Origin: JAGIBJ01 sp032119795
Lineage (GTDB): Bacteria > Actinomycetota > Thermoleophilia > Solirubrobacterales > Solirubrobacteraceae
Assembly: GCA_032119795.1 (NCBI GenBank)
Contig: JAUMFO010000008.1
Location: forward strand, 186,001 to 250,000
Reading direction: 5' to 3'
DNA length: 64,000 nt
The translations under genes and the position numbers were made by a program. Position 1 is the stretch's first letter; each line of letters begins with the position of its first letter. The notes below the pieces were generated by a model, which was given only the letters and a program-made list of their open reading frames with translations, did not search any database and had not been told where the DNA came from. Positions 43,347 through 50,819 of the stretch are shown here, piece by piece.

Positions 43347-44150
43347 CTACCCGCGCAGGAGCGAAAGGACGCCCTGACCAGACTGGTTTGCCTGGGCCAG
43401 CATTGCGGTGCCGGCCTGAGCGAGAACCTGGTTCTTCGTCAGGGTGACCATCTCCGACGCCATGTCTACGTCGCGGATGCGAGATTCGGCGGCCACGAGG
43501 TTCTCGTGGTAGCTCTTCTGTGCATTCGTGGCGTACTCCAAGCGGTTCTGCACCGCACCAAAGACTGCCCGCTGATTGGAGACCGCGTTGATCGCGGTGT
43601 CGATTTCGGCGAGGTCCGTGGCGGCGCCCAGCGAGTTGTAAGCCGTGCCGAGCGTCGCGGAGAGCGTGATCGACGCCACGGTGATCGTGTCACCGTCGTT
43701 CGCGCCGACCTGGAAAGAGATCGTGTTGTTGTTGTCCAAGAGGCCGATGCCATTGAACTTGGCCGAGGTGCCGATGCGACTGATCTCGGAAGCGAGCTGG
43801 TTGACCTCGCTTTGAATCGCACCCTGGTCCGTCGTTGAGAGCGAGCCGTTCTTGTACTGAACAGCCAGCTCACGAACGCGCTGCAGCATGCCGTGAACCT
43901 CTCCGAGGTTCGCCTCTGCTGTCTGCACGAACGAGGTCGCGTCTCCAATGTTCATGGTCGCCTGAGCGAGTCCTCGAATCTGACCCCGCATCCGCTCCGA
44001 GATCGACAGGCCGGCTGTGTCGTCGGCCGCCCGATTGACGCGCAGCCCCGAGCTCAGTCGCTCCATCGACTTCGAGACGGCGCTCGAGGTCTTGTTCAGG
44101 TTGTTGTAGCCCTGGAGGGCGTCGACGTTGGTGTTGATGCGAAGGGACAT
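43347..44150 (-). CDS. Flagellin 1
   Basis: 267 residues from ATG at 44150, preceded by AAGGAG at correct spacing. The N-terminal D0/D1 part is MSLRINTNVDALQGYNNLNK, then MERLSSGLRVNRAADDTAGLSISERMRGQIRGLAQA. The C-terminal D1/D0 part has ESRIRDVDMASEMVTLTKNQVLAQAGTAMLAQANQS. Only about 60-70 residues separate the two, so outer D2/D3 domains are absent and the filament should be thin and smooth. It is the most diverged of the four at both DNA and protein level (ends GQGVLSLLRG). It is exported by the FlhA/B-FliP/Q/R system encoded nearby. Confidence 0.95.
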   Translation of the reverse strand: MSLRINTNVDALQGYNNLNKTSSAVSKSMERLSSGLRVNRAADDTAGLSISERMRGQIRGLAQATMNIGDATSFVQTAEANLGEVHGMLQRVRELAVQYKNGSLSTTDQGAIQSEVNQLASEISRIGTSAKFNGIGLLDNNNTISFQVGANDGDTITVASITLSATLGTAYNSLGAATDLAEIDTAINAVSNQRAVFGAVQNRLEYATNAQKSYHENLVAAESRIRDVDMASEMVTLTKNQVLAQAGTAMLAQANQSGQGVLSLLRG

Positions 44151-44216
44151 CCCTTGACTCCTTGTCAAAGTTTGGTGATTTCCCCCGGCCGCTACCTGCA
44201 GCCGGTGTCCCCTCGA
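44151..44216 (-). promoter_or_regulatory. Flagellin 1 leader: stem-loop and CsrA-like SD hairpin
   Basis: The minus-strand RNA has an 8-bp stem CCGGCUGC / GCGGCCGG (44185-44205, loop AGGUA). Near the start codon lies the hairpin TTGAC-AAGGA-GTCAA (44154-44168), with the Shine-Dalgarno sequence in the loop. ACAAGGA matches the core of the CsrA consensus. Confidence 0.6.
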
Positions 44217-44242
44217 TATCGTCGCGAGCCCCAACCCCTTGA
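44217..44242 (-). promoter_or_regulatory. Sigma-28-like promoter of flagellin 1
   Basis: Minus strand: TCAAG, 14 nt, GACGATA. It is immediately preceded by a GACCAGTCATC box. The predicted transcript start is about 60-65 nt before the ATG. Confidence 0.6.
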
Positions 44243-44281
44243 TGACTGGTCACTCCAGTCTGGACGAAGGTTGGGGTACGA

Positions 44282-44308
44282 CGACGAGACACCCGAAGGC
44301 GCCTCGTC
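44282..44308 (-). terminator. Terminator hairpin of flagellin gene 2
   Basis: In minus-strand RNA an 11-bp stem GACGAGGCGCC / GGUGUCUCGUC (two G-U pairs) closes a UUCG loop. The wobble pairs work only in the minus-strand RNA, which supports its direction. Confidence 0.6.
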
Positions 44309-44367
44309 TGAAGTGTCGCGCAGCACCGACCCCCAAACGTGCGGGAGCCGGGCCGTGGATGAAGGAG

Positions 44368-45177
44368 CTAGCGCAGGAGCGAGAGCACCGACTGCGGCGA
44401 CTGGTTCGCCTGAGCGAGCATCGCCGTACCGGCCTGAGCCAGCACCTGGTTCTTGGTCAACGAGACCATCTCCGACGCCATGTCCACGTCACGGATACGC
44501 GACTCAGCCGACACGAGGTTCTCGTGGTAGCTCTTCTGCGCATTGCCCGCGAACTCGAGGCGGTTCTGGGTCGCGCCGTAGACGGCACGCTGGTTCGACA
44601 CGTTGTTGATCGCGGCGTCGATGCCGGCCAGGCCGGTCGACGTCCCGAACACGGCTGCCGTGAGGCTGGCCGGGACGACCATCGTGGCGATGTCGGCGTT
44701 GGAGACGGAGATGGAATCACCGTCGTTGGCGCCAACCTGGAACGTCACGGCGTTGGTGTTGTTCAGCAGGCTGATGCCGTTGAACTTCGCCGAGCTACCG
44801 ATGCGGGTGATCTCCGCAGAGAGCTGGCCCACCTCGCTGGCGATTGCGCCCTGATCGGTCGTCGAGAGCGAACCGTTCTTGTACTGCACGGCGAGCTCGC
44901 GAACACGCTGAAGCATGCCGTGAACCTCGCCGAGGGCTGCCTCAGCGGTCTGCACCATCGAGGTCGCGTCGCCGATGTTCTGCGACGCCTGAGCGAGGCC
45001 ACGAATCTGGCCACGCATGCGCTCAGAGATCGACAGGCCAGCCGTATCATCAGCTGCCTTGTTGACCCGGAGGCCGGAGCTCAGTCGCTCCATCGACTTC
45101 GAAACAGCGTCCGAAGTCTTGTTGAGGTTGTTGTAGCCCTGGAGGGCGTCAACGTTGTTATTGATGCGAAGGGACAT
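44368..45177 (-). CDS. Flagellin 2
   Basis: 269 residues from ATG at 45177. D0/D1 ends are almost identical to flagellins 3 and 4 (MSLRINNNVDALQGYNNLNK; C-terminus AGTAMLAQANQSPQSVLSLLR). The short centre (VTFQVGANDGDSISVSNADIATMVV and after) differs. No D2/D3 domains. Nucleotide identity with flagellins 3 and 4 is close to complete in the end regions, suggesting recent duplication or gene conversion. It has its own promoter, leader and terminator. Confidence 0.96.
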   Translation of the reverse strand: MSLRINNNVDALQGYNNLNKTSDAVSKSMERLSSGLRVNKAADDTAGLSISERMRGQIRGLAQASQNIGDATSMVQTAEAALGEVHGMLQRVRELAVQYKNGSLSTTDQGAIASEVGQLSAEITRIGSSAKFNGISLLNNTNAVTFQVGANDGDSISVSNADIATMVVPASLTAAVFGTSTGLAGIDAAINNVSNQRAVYGATQNRLEFAGNAQKSYHENLVSAESRIRDVDMASEMVSLTKNQVLAQAGTAMLAQANQSPQSVLSLLR

Positions 45178-45245
45178 CGCTTGACTCCTTGTCAAGATTG
45201 ATTGCTATCCCACCAGCCACTGCATGCGGCCGGTTGTACCACTGA
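45178..45245 (-). promoter_or_regulatory. Flagellin 2 leader: stem-loop and CsrA-like SD hairpin
   Basis: RNA stem ACCGGCC / GGCUGGU (45212-45234, 7 bp including one G-U) with GCAUGCAG-type loop. The SD hairpin CTTGACAAGGAGTCAAG (45180-45196) has a 6-bp stem and AAGGA loop directly before the start codon. Confidence 0.65.
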
Positions 45246-45272
45246 TATCGGCCTCAGGACCCTGGGCCTTGA
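45246..45272 (-). promoter_or_regulatory. Sigma-28-like promoter of flagellin 2
   Basis: Minus strand: TCAAG, 15 nt, GCCGATA, about 70 nt before the ATG. The box upstream of the -35 is less conserved here than at the other flagellins. Confidence 0.65.
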
Positions 45273-45348
45273 AGGCCAATTTGCCCGGATGGACGTTCGG
45301 CGTGCTTCCAGCCTTGTGCAGGGATTCTTTGCGCTTCAGAACGACGAC

Positions 45349-45368
45349 GGGGCGCCCGAAGGCGCCCC
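45349..45368 (-). terminator. Terminator hairpin of flagellin gene 3
   Basis: GGGGCGCC-UUCG-GGCGCCCC in minus-strand RNA. Longer flanking arms AACGACGA (45340-45347) and TCGTCGTT (downstream of the stem) can extend the helix. Confidence 0.65.
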
Positions 45369-45438
45369 GCTGAATCGTCGTTTGGAGCCGCCCAACACGC
45401 CACGAGGGCGTGCCGCATGGCCCAGATCAGTGGCCGGA

Positions 45439-46239
45439 CTAGCGCAGGAGCGAGAGCACCGACTGCGGCGACTGGTTCGCCTGAGCGAGCATCGCCGTAC
45501 CGGCCTGAGCCAGCACCTGGTTCTTGGTCAACGAGACCATCTCCGACGCCATGTCCACGTCACGGATACGCGATTCGGCGGACACGAGGTTCTCGTGGTA
45601 GCTCTTCTGCGCATTGCCCGCGTACTCCAGACGGTTCTGAACCGCGCCATACACCGCACGCTGATCAGAGACGGAGTTGATGGCAGCGTCGATCGCCGCC
45701 AGGTCGCCGGTGCCGTCGAACACGAGGTTCGCAGCGGTGACCATCGCGGCCATGTTGACGTTCGTGACGGCGATGGAATCGCCGTCGTTGGCGCCAACCT
45801 GGAACGTCACCGTGCCGGCCGTCGTGAACAGCGCAATGCCGTTGAACTTGGCCGAGCCACCGATACGAGCAATCTCCGAAGAGAGCTGCCCGACTTCGCT
45901 CTGAATGGCGGCCTTGTCGGTCGTCGAGAGCGAGCCGTTCTGGTACTGCACACCCAGCTCGCGAGCACGCTGAAGCATGCCGTGAACCTCACCGAGGGCT
46001 GCCTCAGCGGTCTGCACCATCGAGACGGCATCGCCGATGTTGGCGTTGGCCTGAGCGAGGCCACGGATCTGGCCGCGCATGCGCTCAGAGATCGACAGGC
46101 CAGCCGTATCATCGGCTGCCTTGTTGACCCGGAGGCCGGAGCTCAGTCGCTCCATCGACTTCGAAACAGCGTCCGAAGTCTTGTTGAGGTTGTTGTAGCC
46201 CTGGAGGGCGTCAACGTTGTTATTGATGCGAAGGGACAT
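45439..46239 (-). CDS. Flagellin 3
   Basis: 266 residues from ATG at 46239. N- and C-terminal D0/D1 domains are nearly identical to flagellin 2. The centre (FTTAGTVTFQVGANDGDSIAVTNVNMAAMVTAANLVFDG) is distinct, and there is local divergence at QRARELGVQYQNGSLSTTDKAAIQ. No outer domains. The 5' leader is almost identical to that of flagellin 2. Confidence 0.96.
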   Translation of the reverse strand: MSLRINNNVDALQGYNNLNKTSDAVSKSMERLSSGLRVNKAADDTAGLSISERMRGQIRGLAQANANIGDAVSMVQTAEAALGEVHGMLQRARELGVQYQNGSLSTTDKAAIQSEVGQLSSEIARIGGSAKFNGIALFTTAGTVTFQVGANDGDSIAVTNVNMAAMVTAANLVFDGTGDLAAIDAAINSVSDQRAVYGAVQNRLEYAGNAQKSYHENLVSAESRIRDVDMASEMVSLTKNQVLAQAGTAMLAQANQSPQSVLSLLR

Positions 46240-46307
46240 CGCTTGACTCCTTGTCAAGATTGATTGCTATCCCACCACCCGCTGCATGCGGACGGTTGTC
46301 TGCTTTG
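46240..46307 (-). promoter_or_regulatory. Flagellin 3 leader: stem-loop and CsrA-like SD hairpin
   Basis: RNA stem ACCGUCCG / CGGGUGGU (46274-46296, 8 bp with two wobble pairs). The SD hairpin CTTGACAAGGAGTCAAG is at 46242-46258. Stem bases differ from flagellin 2 yet pairing is kept. Confidence 0.65.
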
Positions 46308-46334
46308 CATCGGCAGCGCGCCAGCCCACCTTGA
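46308..46334 (-). promoter_or_regulatory. Sigma-28-like promoter of flagellin 3
   Basis: Minus strand: TCAAG, 15 nt, GCCGATG, preceded by GACCAGTAGTC that runs into the -35. Confidence 0.65.
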
Positions 46335-46405
46335 CTACTGGTCCACCCAGACTGGACGACTGTGCTGGCGCAGCGGCAGCTAGCCGCGGTGCCGGGTCGC
46401 TCCCG

Positions 46406-47185
46406 TCACGGCAGCTCGAACTTGGTGCCCATGACGGCCATCGTGGTTGCCGTCAAGGCGATGAGCACGGGTTGGTGCACGAGGTAGAACGGCAGCGAGT
46501 GACGCCCTGGCCTGGCGACCCAGCGCCCTACCCGGGAATCGGCGGGCAGCCGGCGAAGCAAAGCGCCGCGGTGCCCGCCGGGGTACAGCACGGATGCCAC
46601 CGCGATACCAACGAGGGCGGCGCCAGCCCAGGGCAGGAGCGGATACCAATCCACGCCCTTCTGCGGTGGAATGAATCCGAAGGCCAGCGCTCCCGGCACG
46701 CCGCTGCGGGCGTCCATCGAGAGCCCCAGCGCGACGACGCCTAGGCCGAGGAGCGCATTCCAGGGCCCAAGGCGGACCACCACGGGGAGCACGACGAGCA
46801 GCAGCGCGCCGATCAGATGCAGGATCCCGAAACGCACGACGTCCTCCGCCCCGAGCGCAACGAACGTGGCCAACGAGACGAGTGCGGCCGCAGCCAGGAC
46901 CTGGCCGGTACGCGGCAGCTGCGCGCGCCACAGCGCGAGTCCGGCAACGCCACGCGCCTCGGCCTGGGCGTGAGCGATCCAAAAGCTGACGCCGACGACG
47001 CCCAGAAACAAGGATCCGGTGGCGACCTGCAGGGCGCGCCATGCGCCATCGAACGGATCGAGCGCGACCTGCGGCGCCAGCAGGTGGACGTCGTAGGCGA
47101 GGTGGTAGACGACCATCATCACCATGGCGGTGGTACGCAGCGCGTCGACCTCCCAGAGCCGCACGCTGACCACGGTGTCCCTCAT
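46406..47185 (-). CDS. Membrane acyltransferase-like protein (DUF1624 / heparan-alpha-glucosaminide N-acetyltransferase type)
   Basis: 259 residues from ATG at 47185 (RBS-poor; the longer open frame upstream is polar and unlikely). About 7-8 membrane helices. The N-terminal signature EVDALRTTAMVMMVVYHLAYDVHLL, with a conserved Arg and His, and FWIAHAQAEARG, GILHLIGALLL and HSLPFYLVHQPVLIAL match the DUF1624/YeiB-like group, which moves acyl groups across membranes. It lies between flagellin genes 3 and 4 on the same strand. A role in modifying the filament or a surface glycan is possible but only positional. Confidence 0.8.
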   Translation of the reverse strand: MRDTVVSVRLWEVDALRTTAMVMMVVYHLAYDVHLLAPQVALDPFDGAWRALQVATGSLFLGVVGVSFWIAHAQAEARGVAGLALWRAQLPRTGQVLAAAALVSLATFVALGAEDVVRFGILHLIGALLLVVLPVVVRLGPWNALLGLGVVALGLSMDARSGVPGALAFGFIPPQKGVDWYPLLPWAGAALVGIAVASVLYPGGHRGALLRRLPADSRVGRWVARPGRHSLPFYLVHQPVLIALTATTMAVMGTKFELP

Positions 47186-47272
47186 CTGGCCGAAACCGTA
47201 GCAGCGGCCTTGCCCTCGCGGAGCCGTTGATTGCCGACCGCCTCGGTGGCGCCCCACGTGGCGTGAACGCAA

Positions 47273-47300
47273 AAACGGGGCGCCCGAAGGCGCCCCGTTT
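47273..47300 (-). terminator. Intrinsic terminator of flagellin gene 4
   Basis: 12-bp perfect stem AAACGGGGCGCC / GGCGCCCCGTTT with a UUCG loop in minus-strand RNA, followed by a T run (TTTTTT including the stem end). It is the best terminator in the window and could act in both directions. Confidence 0.85.
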
Positions 47301-47354
47301 AGGGAAGACCCTTGCGCCGCGGCGGAGACCCGCAGCGCAAGCCGAAGGCGGCGG

Positions 47355-48155
47355 CTAACGCAGGAGCGAGAGCACCGACTGCGGCGACTGGTTGGCCTGA
47401 GCGAGCATCGCGGTACCGGCCTGAGCGAGCACCTGGTTCTTGGTCAACGAGACCATCTCCGACGCCATGTCCACGTCACGGATACGCGACTCAGCCGACA
47501 CGAGGTTCTCGTGGTAGCTCTTCTGCGCATTGCCCGCGTACTCCAGACGGTTCTGCACCGCGCCGAAGACGGCACGCTGCGAGGAGACGGCGTTGATGGC
47601 CGTGTCGATCTCGGCGAGATCGGTCGCGGCGCCCAGCGAGCTGTAGGCCGTGCCGAGCGTGCCACCCAGGGAGATCGAGGCGACGGTGATCGTGTCACCG
47701 TCGTTCGCTCCCACCTGGAAGGAGACCGTCGTCGTGCCGTCCAACAGACCGAGGCCGTTGAACTTCGCCGACGTACCGATGCGGCCGATCTCCGCGGCGA
47801 GCTGGTTGACCTCGCTCTGGATGGCGCCCTGATCGGTGGTCGAGAGCGAGCCGTTCTTGTACTGCACGGCGAGCTCGCGAACGCGCTGGAGCATGCCGTG
47901 AACCTCACCGAGGTTCGCTTCAGCCGTCTGCACGTAGGAGGTGGCGTCGCCAATGTTCTGCGACGCCTGGGCGAGGCCACGAATCTGGCCGCGCATGCGC
48001 TCGGAGATCGAGAGACCAGCCGTATCGTCGGCGGACTTGTTGATCCGGAGGCCGGAGCTCAGTCGCTCCATCGACTTCGAAACAGCGTCCGAAGTCTTGT
48101 TGAGGTTGTTGTAGCCCTGGAGGGCGTCAACATTGTTGTTGATGCGAAGGGACAT
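47355..48155 (-). CDS. Flagellin 4
   Basis: 266 residues from ATG at 48155, SD AAGGAG 8 bp upstream. D0/D1 ends are nearly identical to flagellins 2 and 3. The centre (GLGLLDGTTTVSFQVGANDGDTITVASISLGGTLGTAYSSLGAATDLAEI) is instead close to flagellin 1, so the gene looks like a mosaic. No D2/D3 domains. Own sigma-28-like promoter and intrinsic terminator. Confidence 0.96.
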   Translation of the reverse strand: MSLRINNNVDALQGYNNLNKTSDAVSKSMERLSSGLRINKSADDTAGLSISERMRGQIRGLAQASQNIGDATSYVQTAEANLGEVHGMLQRVRELAVQYKNGSLSTTDQGAIQSEVNQLAAEIGRIGTSAKFNGLGLLDGTTTVSFQVGANDGDTITVASISLGGTLGTAYSSLGAATDLAEIDTAINAVSSQRAVFGAVQNRLEYAGNAQKSYHENLVSAESRIRDVDMASEMVSLTKNQVLAQAGTAMLAQANQSPQSVLSLLR

Positions 48156-48224
48156 CGCTTGACTCCTTGTCAAGGTTGTTGATTTCCCACCGGATTGGCT
48201 GCATGCCACCGGTTGTGCCTCTTC
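48156..48224 (-). promoter_or_regulatory. Flagellin 4 leader: stem-loop and CsrA-like SD hairpin
   Basis: RNA stem ACCGG / CCGGU plus inner UGGC / GCCA (48189-48213, loop AUGCA). The SD hairpin CTTGACAAGGAGTCAAG is at 48158-48174. Confidence 0.65.
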
Positions 48225-48251
48225 TATCGGCCCGCCAGGCCCGCGGCTTGA
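48225..48251 (-). promoter_or_regulatory. Sigma-28-like promoter of flagellin 4
   Basis: Minus strand: TCAAG, 15 nt, GCCGATA, preceded by GACGAGTGGTC. It lies 40 bp after the neighbouring gene, so flagellin 4 is separately transcribed. Confidence 0.65.
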
Positions 48252-48290
48252 CCACTCGTCCAATCACCTGGACGCACGGTCCAAGCAGAC

Positions 48291-48665
48291 TCACCGCGGC
48301 GGCTGCTCCTCGCGGCCTTGCTCGATCGCCTCGATCAGCTCCTTCTGCTTCTCGGCGGCCTCCTTGCGGGCGGATGCAATCTCGGCGAAGACGATCTGCT
48401 TCCAGACGGCTTGGGCGCCGGCCCAGACGACCAAGGAGGTCGCCATGCCGATGAGGATCGAGCGGATGACGAGGTCGACGAACGGGAGTCCGGCCTTGTC
48501 GCCAAAGTAGGCCGCGACGGCAAAGCCGACGACCGCACCCCACGCCCGAATGCGCGGGATCGACTTCGACGCCCGCGGGTGATCGGCGAGGCGGACGGGA
48601 ATGTGCCCGTCGTCGGCGATCTCCTCGGCGCCTTCAACGTCCTCGTCTTTGGCCTTCTTCGCCAC
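48291..48665 (-). CDS. Small membrane protein, function unknown
   Basis: 124 residues. An acidic N-terminus (KAKDEDVEGAEEIADDG) is followed by two hydrophobic segments at about 42-58 and 65-85 (RAWGAVVGFAVAAYFG; VIRSILIGMATSLVVWAGA). A charged helical C-terminus follows (FAEIASARKEAAEKQKELIEAIEQGREE), probably coiled coil. It sits 9 bp after flhF and before flagellin 4, on the same strand, so it may be a flagellar accessory. No family recognised. Confidence 0.65.
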   Translation of the reverse strand: MAKKAKDEDVEGAEEIADDGHIPVRLADHPRASKSIPRIRAWGAVVGFAVAAYFGDKAGLPFVDLVIRSILIGMATSLVVWAGAQAVWKQIVFAEIASARKEAAEKQKELIEAIEQGREEQPPR

Positions 48666-48674
48666 GCGCGGGGC

Positions 48675-50741
48675 CTACTTGCGCCGCGGGCGGCGGTCGC
48701 GCAGCGGCGTCGACACGATCCACGGCGCCGCAATGTGCGCGGCGCCGGCGGCGACGTCGACCGACGGCCCGGCCGGGCGCGACTCGTCGGCGTCGTCGCT
48801 GAGCAGCGGGATCAGCGGCTCAGGCGCGGGCTCCGGCTGGATCGGCCGAGACGCGCGCGACGAAGGGCGTACCGCCTCATGACGCGACAGCGCGTGGGCC
48901 GCGGGATCCTCGGGGCCGAGCAGCGCACCGGCGATCTCGCTGGCGTCGGCGCCGGCGATCCGGCCTCGGCCAGCCCCGGAACTCACGTAGGCGAGCGGCA
49001 CGCGACGGTCGATCGCGACGGCGACGACGCCGCCGAGGAGGTCGGCCTCGTCGGCATGCGTGGCGACGAGCACCGTCGGCGAAAGTGGGCGCATCGCGCG
49101 CAGGACACGGCGCGCGATCGGCGCCGCCAGCACGACCGGCAGGCAGAGCGCCACCTGATCGAGTTCGAGGAGATCCAGCGTCGCGCCGAGGCGATCCAGC
49201 GCGTGGCGGTCGCCCGGGCTCACGCCCGGCGTGTCGACGAGGACCAGCGCGTGGCGTCGCAGCGCGGTGATGCGGTCGAGTGCGCGGGGAACGTCTGGCG
49301 CGGCGTGGACCGCGATGCCGTAGGGCGCGAGGGCACTGGCAAGCAGTCCGTCATCGCCGGCCGAGTGGAGCGTCACGCAGGCGACCGGGACGCGACCAGC
49401 CGCTCCGTAGGCCGCCGCGAGGCGAGCGATCGCTCGGGTCTTCCCGGCGCCGCTGGAGCCGACGAACGCGACGGCTTGGCCGGTGCGGCCGGCCAGCGGG
49501 GCCGTCGGGATGCGGCGCGCGAGTTCGGAGATGAGCAGCTCTCGCGCCGGGCGATCGGGCTGAAGCGGCACGCGGTGGCAGAGGGTGTCGTCGGTGACGG
49601 GGCTCGCGATCTGATCCGGCAGGCCGCGGCGCAGCAGCGCGGCGTGGAGCGGCATGAGCTCGGCGACCGGATCGGCAGGCCCGTGATCGGGGGCGCCCAG
49701 CCCAGCGGACTGCAGGTGCGCCTCGAACGTGCCGCTTCCGGGCTCCAGCGCTGCGGCAGACGCACCGCGCTGGCCGGCGTCGAACGGCGCATCGAAGGGC
49801 TCATCGGCTGCCGGCGGCTCGTACGGCGGAGGCGGCGTAAACGCGGCGGGCTGCGGCGGAGCCGGTGCCAGCGGCTGCGGCGCCGGAGCTGGCGTTCGCG
49901 GCGGCGCCGACGCGTCTTCGAATGGTGGGTACGCCAGCGGCTCGAACGCCGAGAGCGGCGTGTGAGACGACGAGGTCGGCGCCGCGGGTGCGGGCGGCGC
50001 GAAGGTGGGCGGTGCCTGGGCTACCGCACGCTCCTGCGCCTGGCGGGCCTGGTCGGCGCGCAGCGCGGCTTCGATGCCAGCCGCGTCCTGCGCCGAGGGC
50101 GCGCCGACGGTGAACGTCGGTGAGGGTCCGCCGGCAGGAGGTGCCGACGTATACGGGTTGGCGCCCGGCGCCGGGCTCGCTGGCGGGGCCTGGGCCGGCA
50201 CAGGGGCTGGCGGCAGTGCAGCGGCGGTGGACTGCGGCGGCGCGGGCACGCCCGGCAAGCCGTGCTGCTGAGCGATCTGCGAGAACGAGACCGTCGGCTG
50301 CGGCGGGGCAGCCGGTTGGCTCGGGCTCGCCTGGCTCTCCGGCGCCTCGTGGTGCGCCGGCAGCGGCGGGCGCAGCGCGTCGAAGGCGACGGTCGCCCGG
50401 GGGCCTGGCGCGGCGGGTGCAGCGGCCGGGTTGGGCCCGACCGACGAGGACTCGTCGGTGAAGTCCACGTGCCCGGTGCCGGGCACGGTGATGATGGCAA
50501 CGTCGACCTCCACCGTGCGCTTGGCGAAGAACCCGGCGATGCCGCCGGTCACGCCCTCGCGCTGGCGCAGGATCATCGCGCTGTCGCCGAGTTCGGCGCG
50601 AATACGCGGCGCAAGCTCCGCCAGCGACGCGCCGCGGTAGGTCCGGACGGGGACGCCGTCGACCACGCGGTCGGCACCCGACGGCGGCAGCACGTCGGAG
50701 AGCGGCACCGGTGGGCTGGTCTCTGGTCCTGGTTGCGTCAT
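48675..50741 (-). CDS. flhF: FlhF-like SRP-type GTPase with long Pro/Ala-rich linker
   Basis: 688 residues, much longer than typical FlhF (about 370-450). The N-terminal FlhF B domain is VRTYRGASLAELAPRIRAELGDSAMILRQREG with GIAGFFAKRTVEVDVAI. Residues 100-315 are a low-complexity Pro/Ala linker. The C-terminal NG GTPase has AVAFVGSSGAGKTRAIARLAAAYGAAG (P-loop 428-435), LVLVDTPGVSPGD and LVATHADEADLLGG (THAD in place of TKLD). FlhF helps place or assemble flagella at the membrane. It follows flhA by 78 bp. Confidence 0.85.
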   Translation of the reverse strand: MTQPGPETSPPVPLSDVLPPSGADRVVDGVPVRTYRGASLAELAPRIRAELGDSAMILRQREGVTGGIAGFFAKRTVEVDVAIITVPGTGHVDFTDESSSVGPNPAAAPAAPGPRATVAFDALRPPLPAHHEAPESQASPSQPAAPPQPTVSFSQIAQQHGLPGVPAPPQSTAAALPPAPVPAQAPPASPAPGANPYTSAPPAGGPSPTFTVGAPSAQDAAGIEAALRADQARQAQERAVAQAPPTFAPPAPAAPTSSSHTPLSAFEPLAYPPFEDASAPPRTPAPAPQPLAPAPPQPAAFTPPPPYEPPAADEPFDAPFDAGQRGASAAALEPGSGTFEAHLQSAGLGAPDHGPADPVAELMPLHAALLRRGLPDQIASPVTDDTLCHRVPLQPDRPARELLISELARRIPTAPLAGRTGQAVAFVGSSGAGKTRAIARLAAAYGAAGRVPVACVTLHSAGDDGLLASALAPYGIAVHAAPDVPRALDRITALRRHALVLVDTPGVSPGDRHALDRLGATLDLLELDQVALCLPVVLAAPIARRVLRAMRPLSPTVLVATHADEADLLGGVVAVAIDRRVPLAYVSSGAGRGRIAGADASEIAGALLGPEDPAAHALSRHEAVRPSSRASRPIQPEPAPEPLIPLLSDDADESRPAGPSVDVAAGAAHIAAPWIVSTPLRDRRPRRK

Positions 50742-50819
50742 CGGGCTACGGTCTTACGAGTTCGACGTTAGCGTCAGACCCTGCTTCGGCAGGACTGGCT
50801 GCGGCAGTAATCCCTGCAC

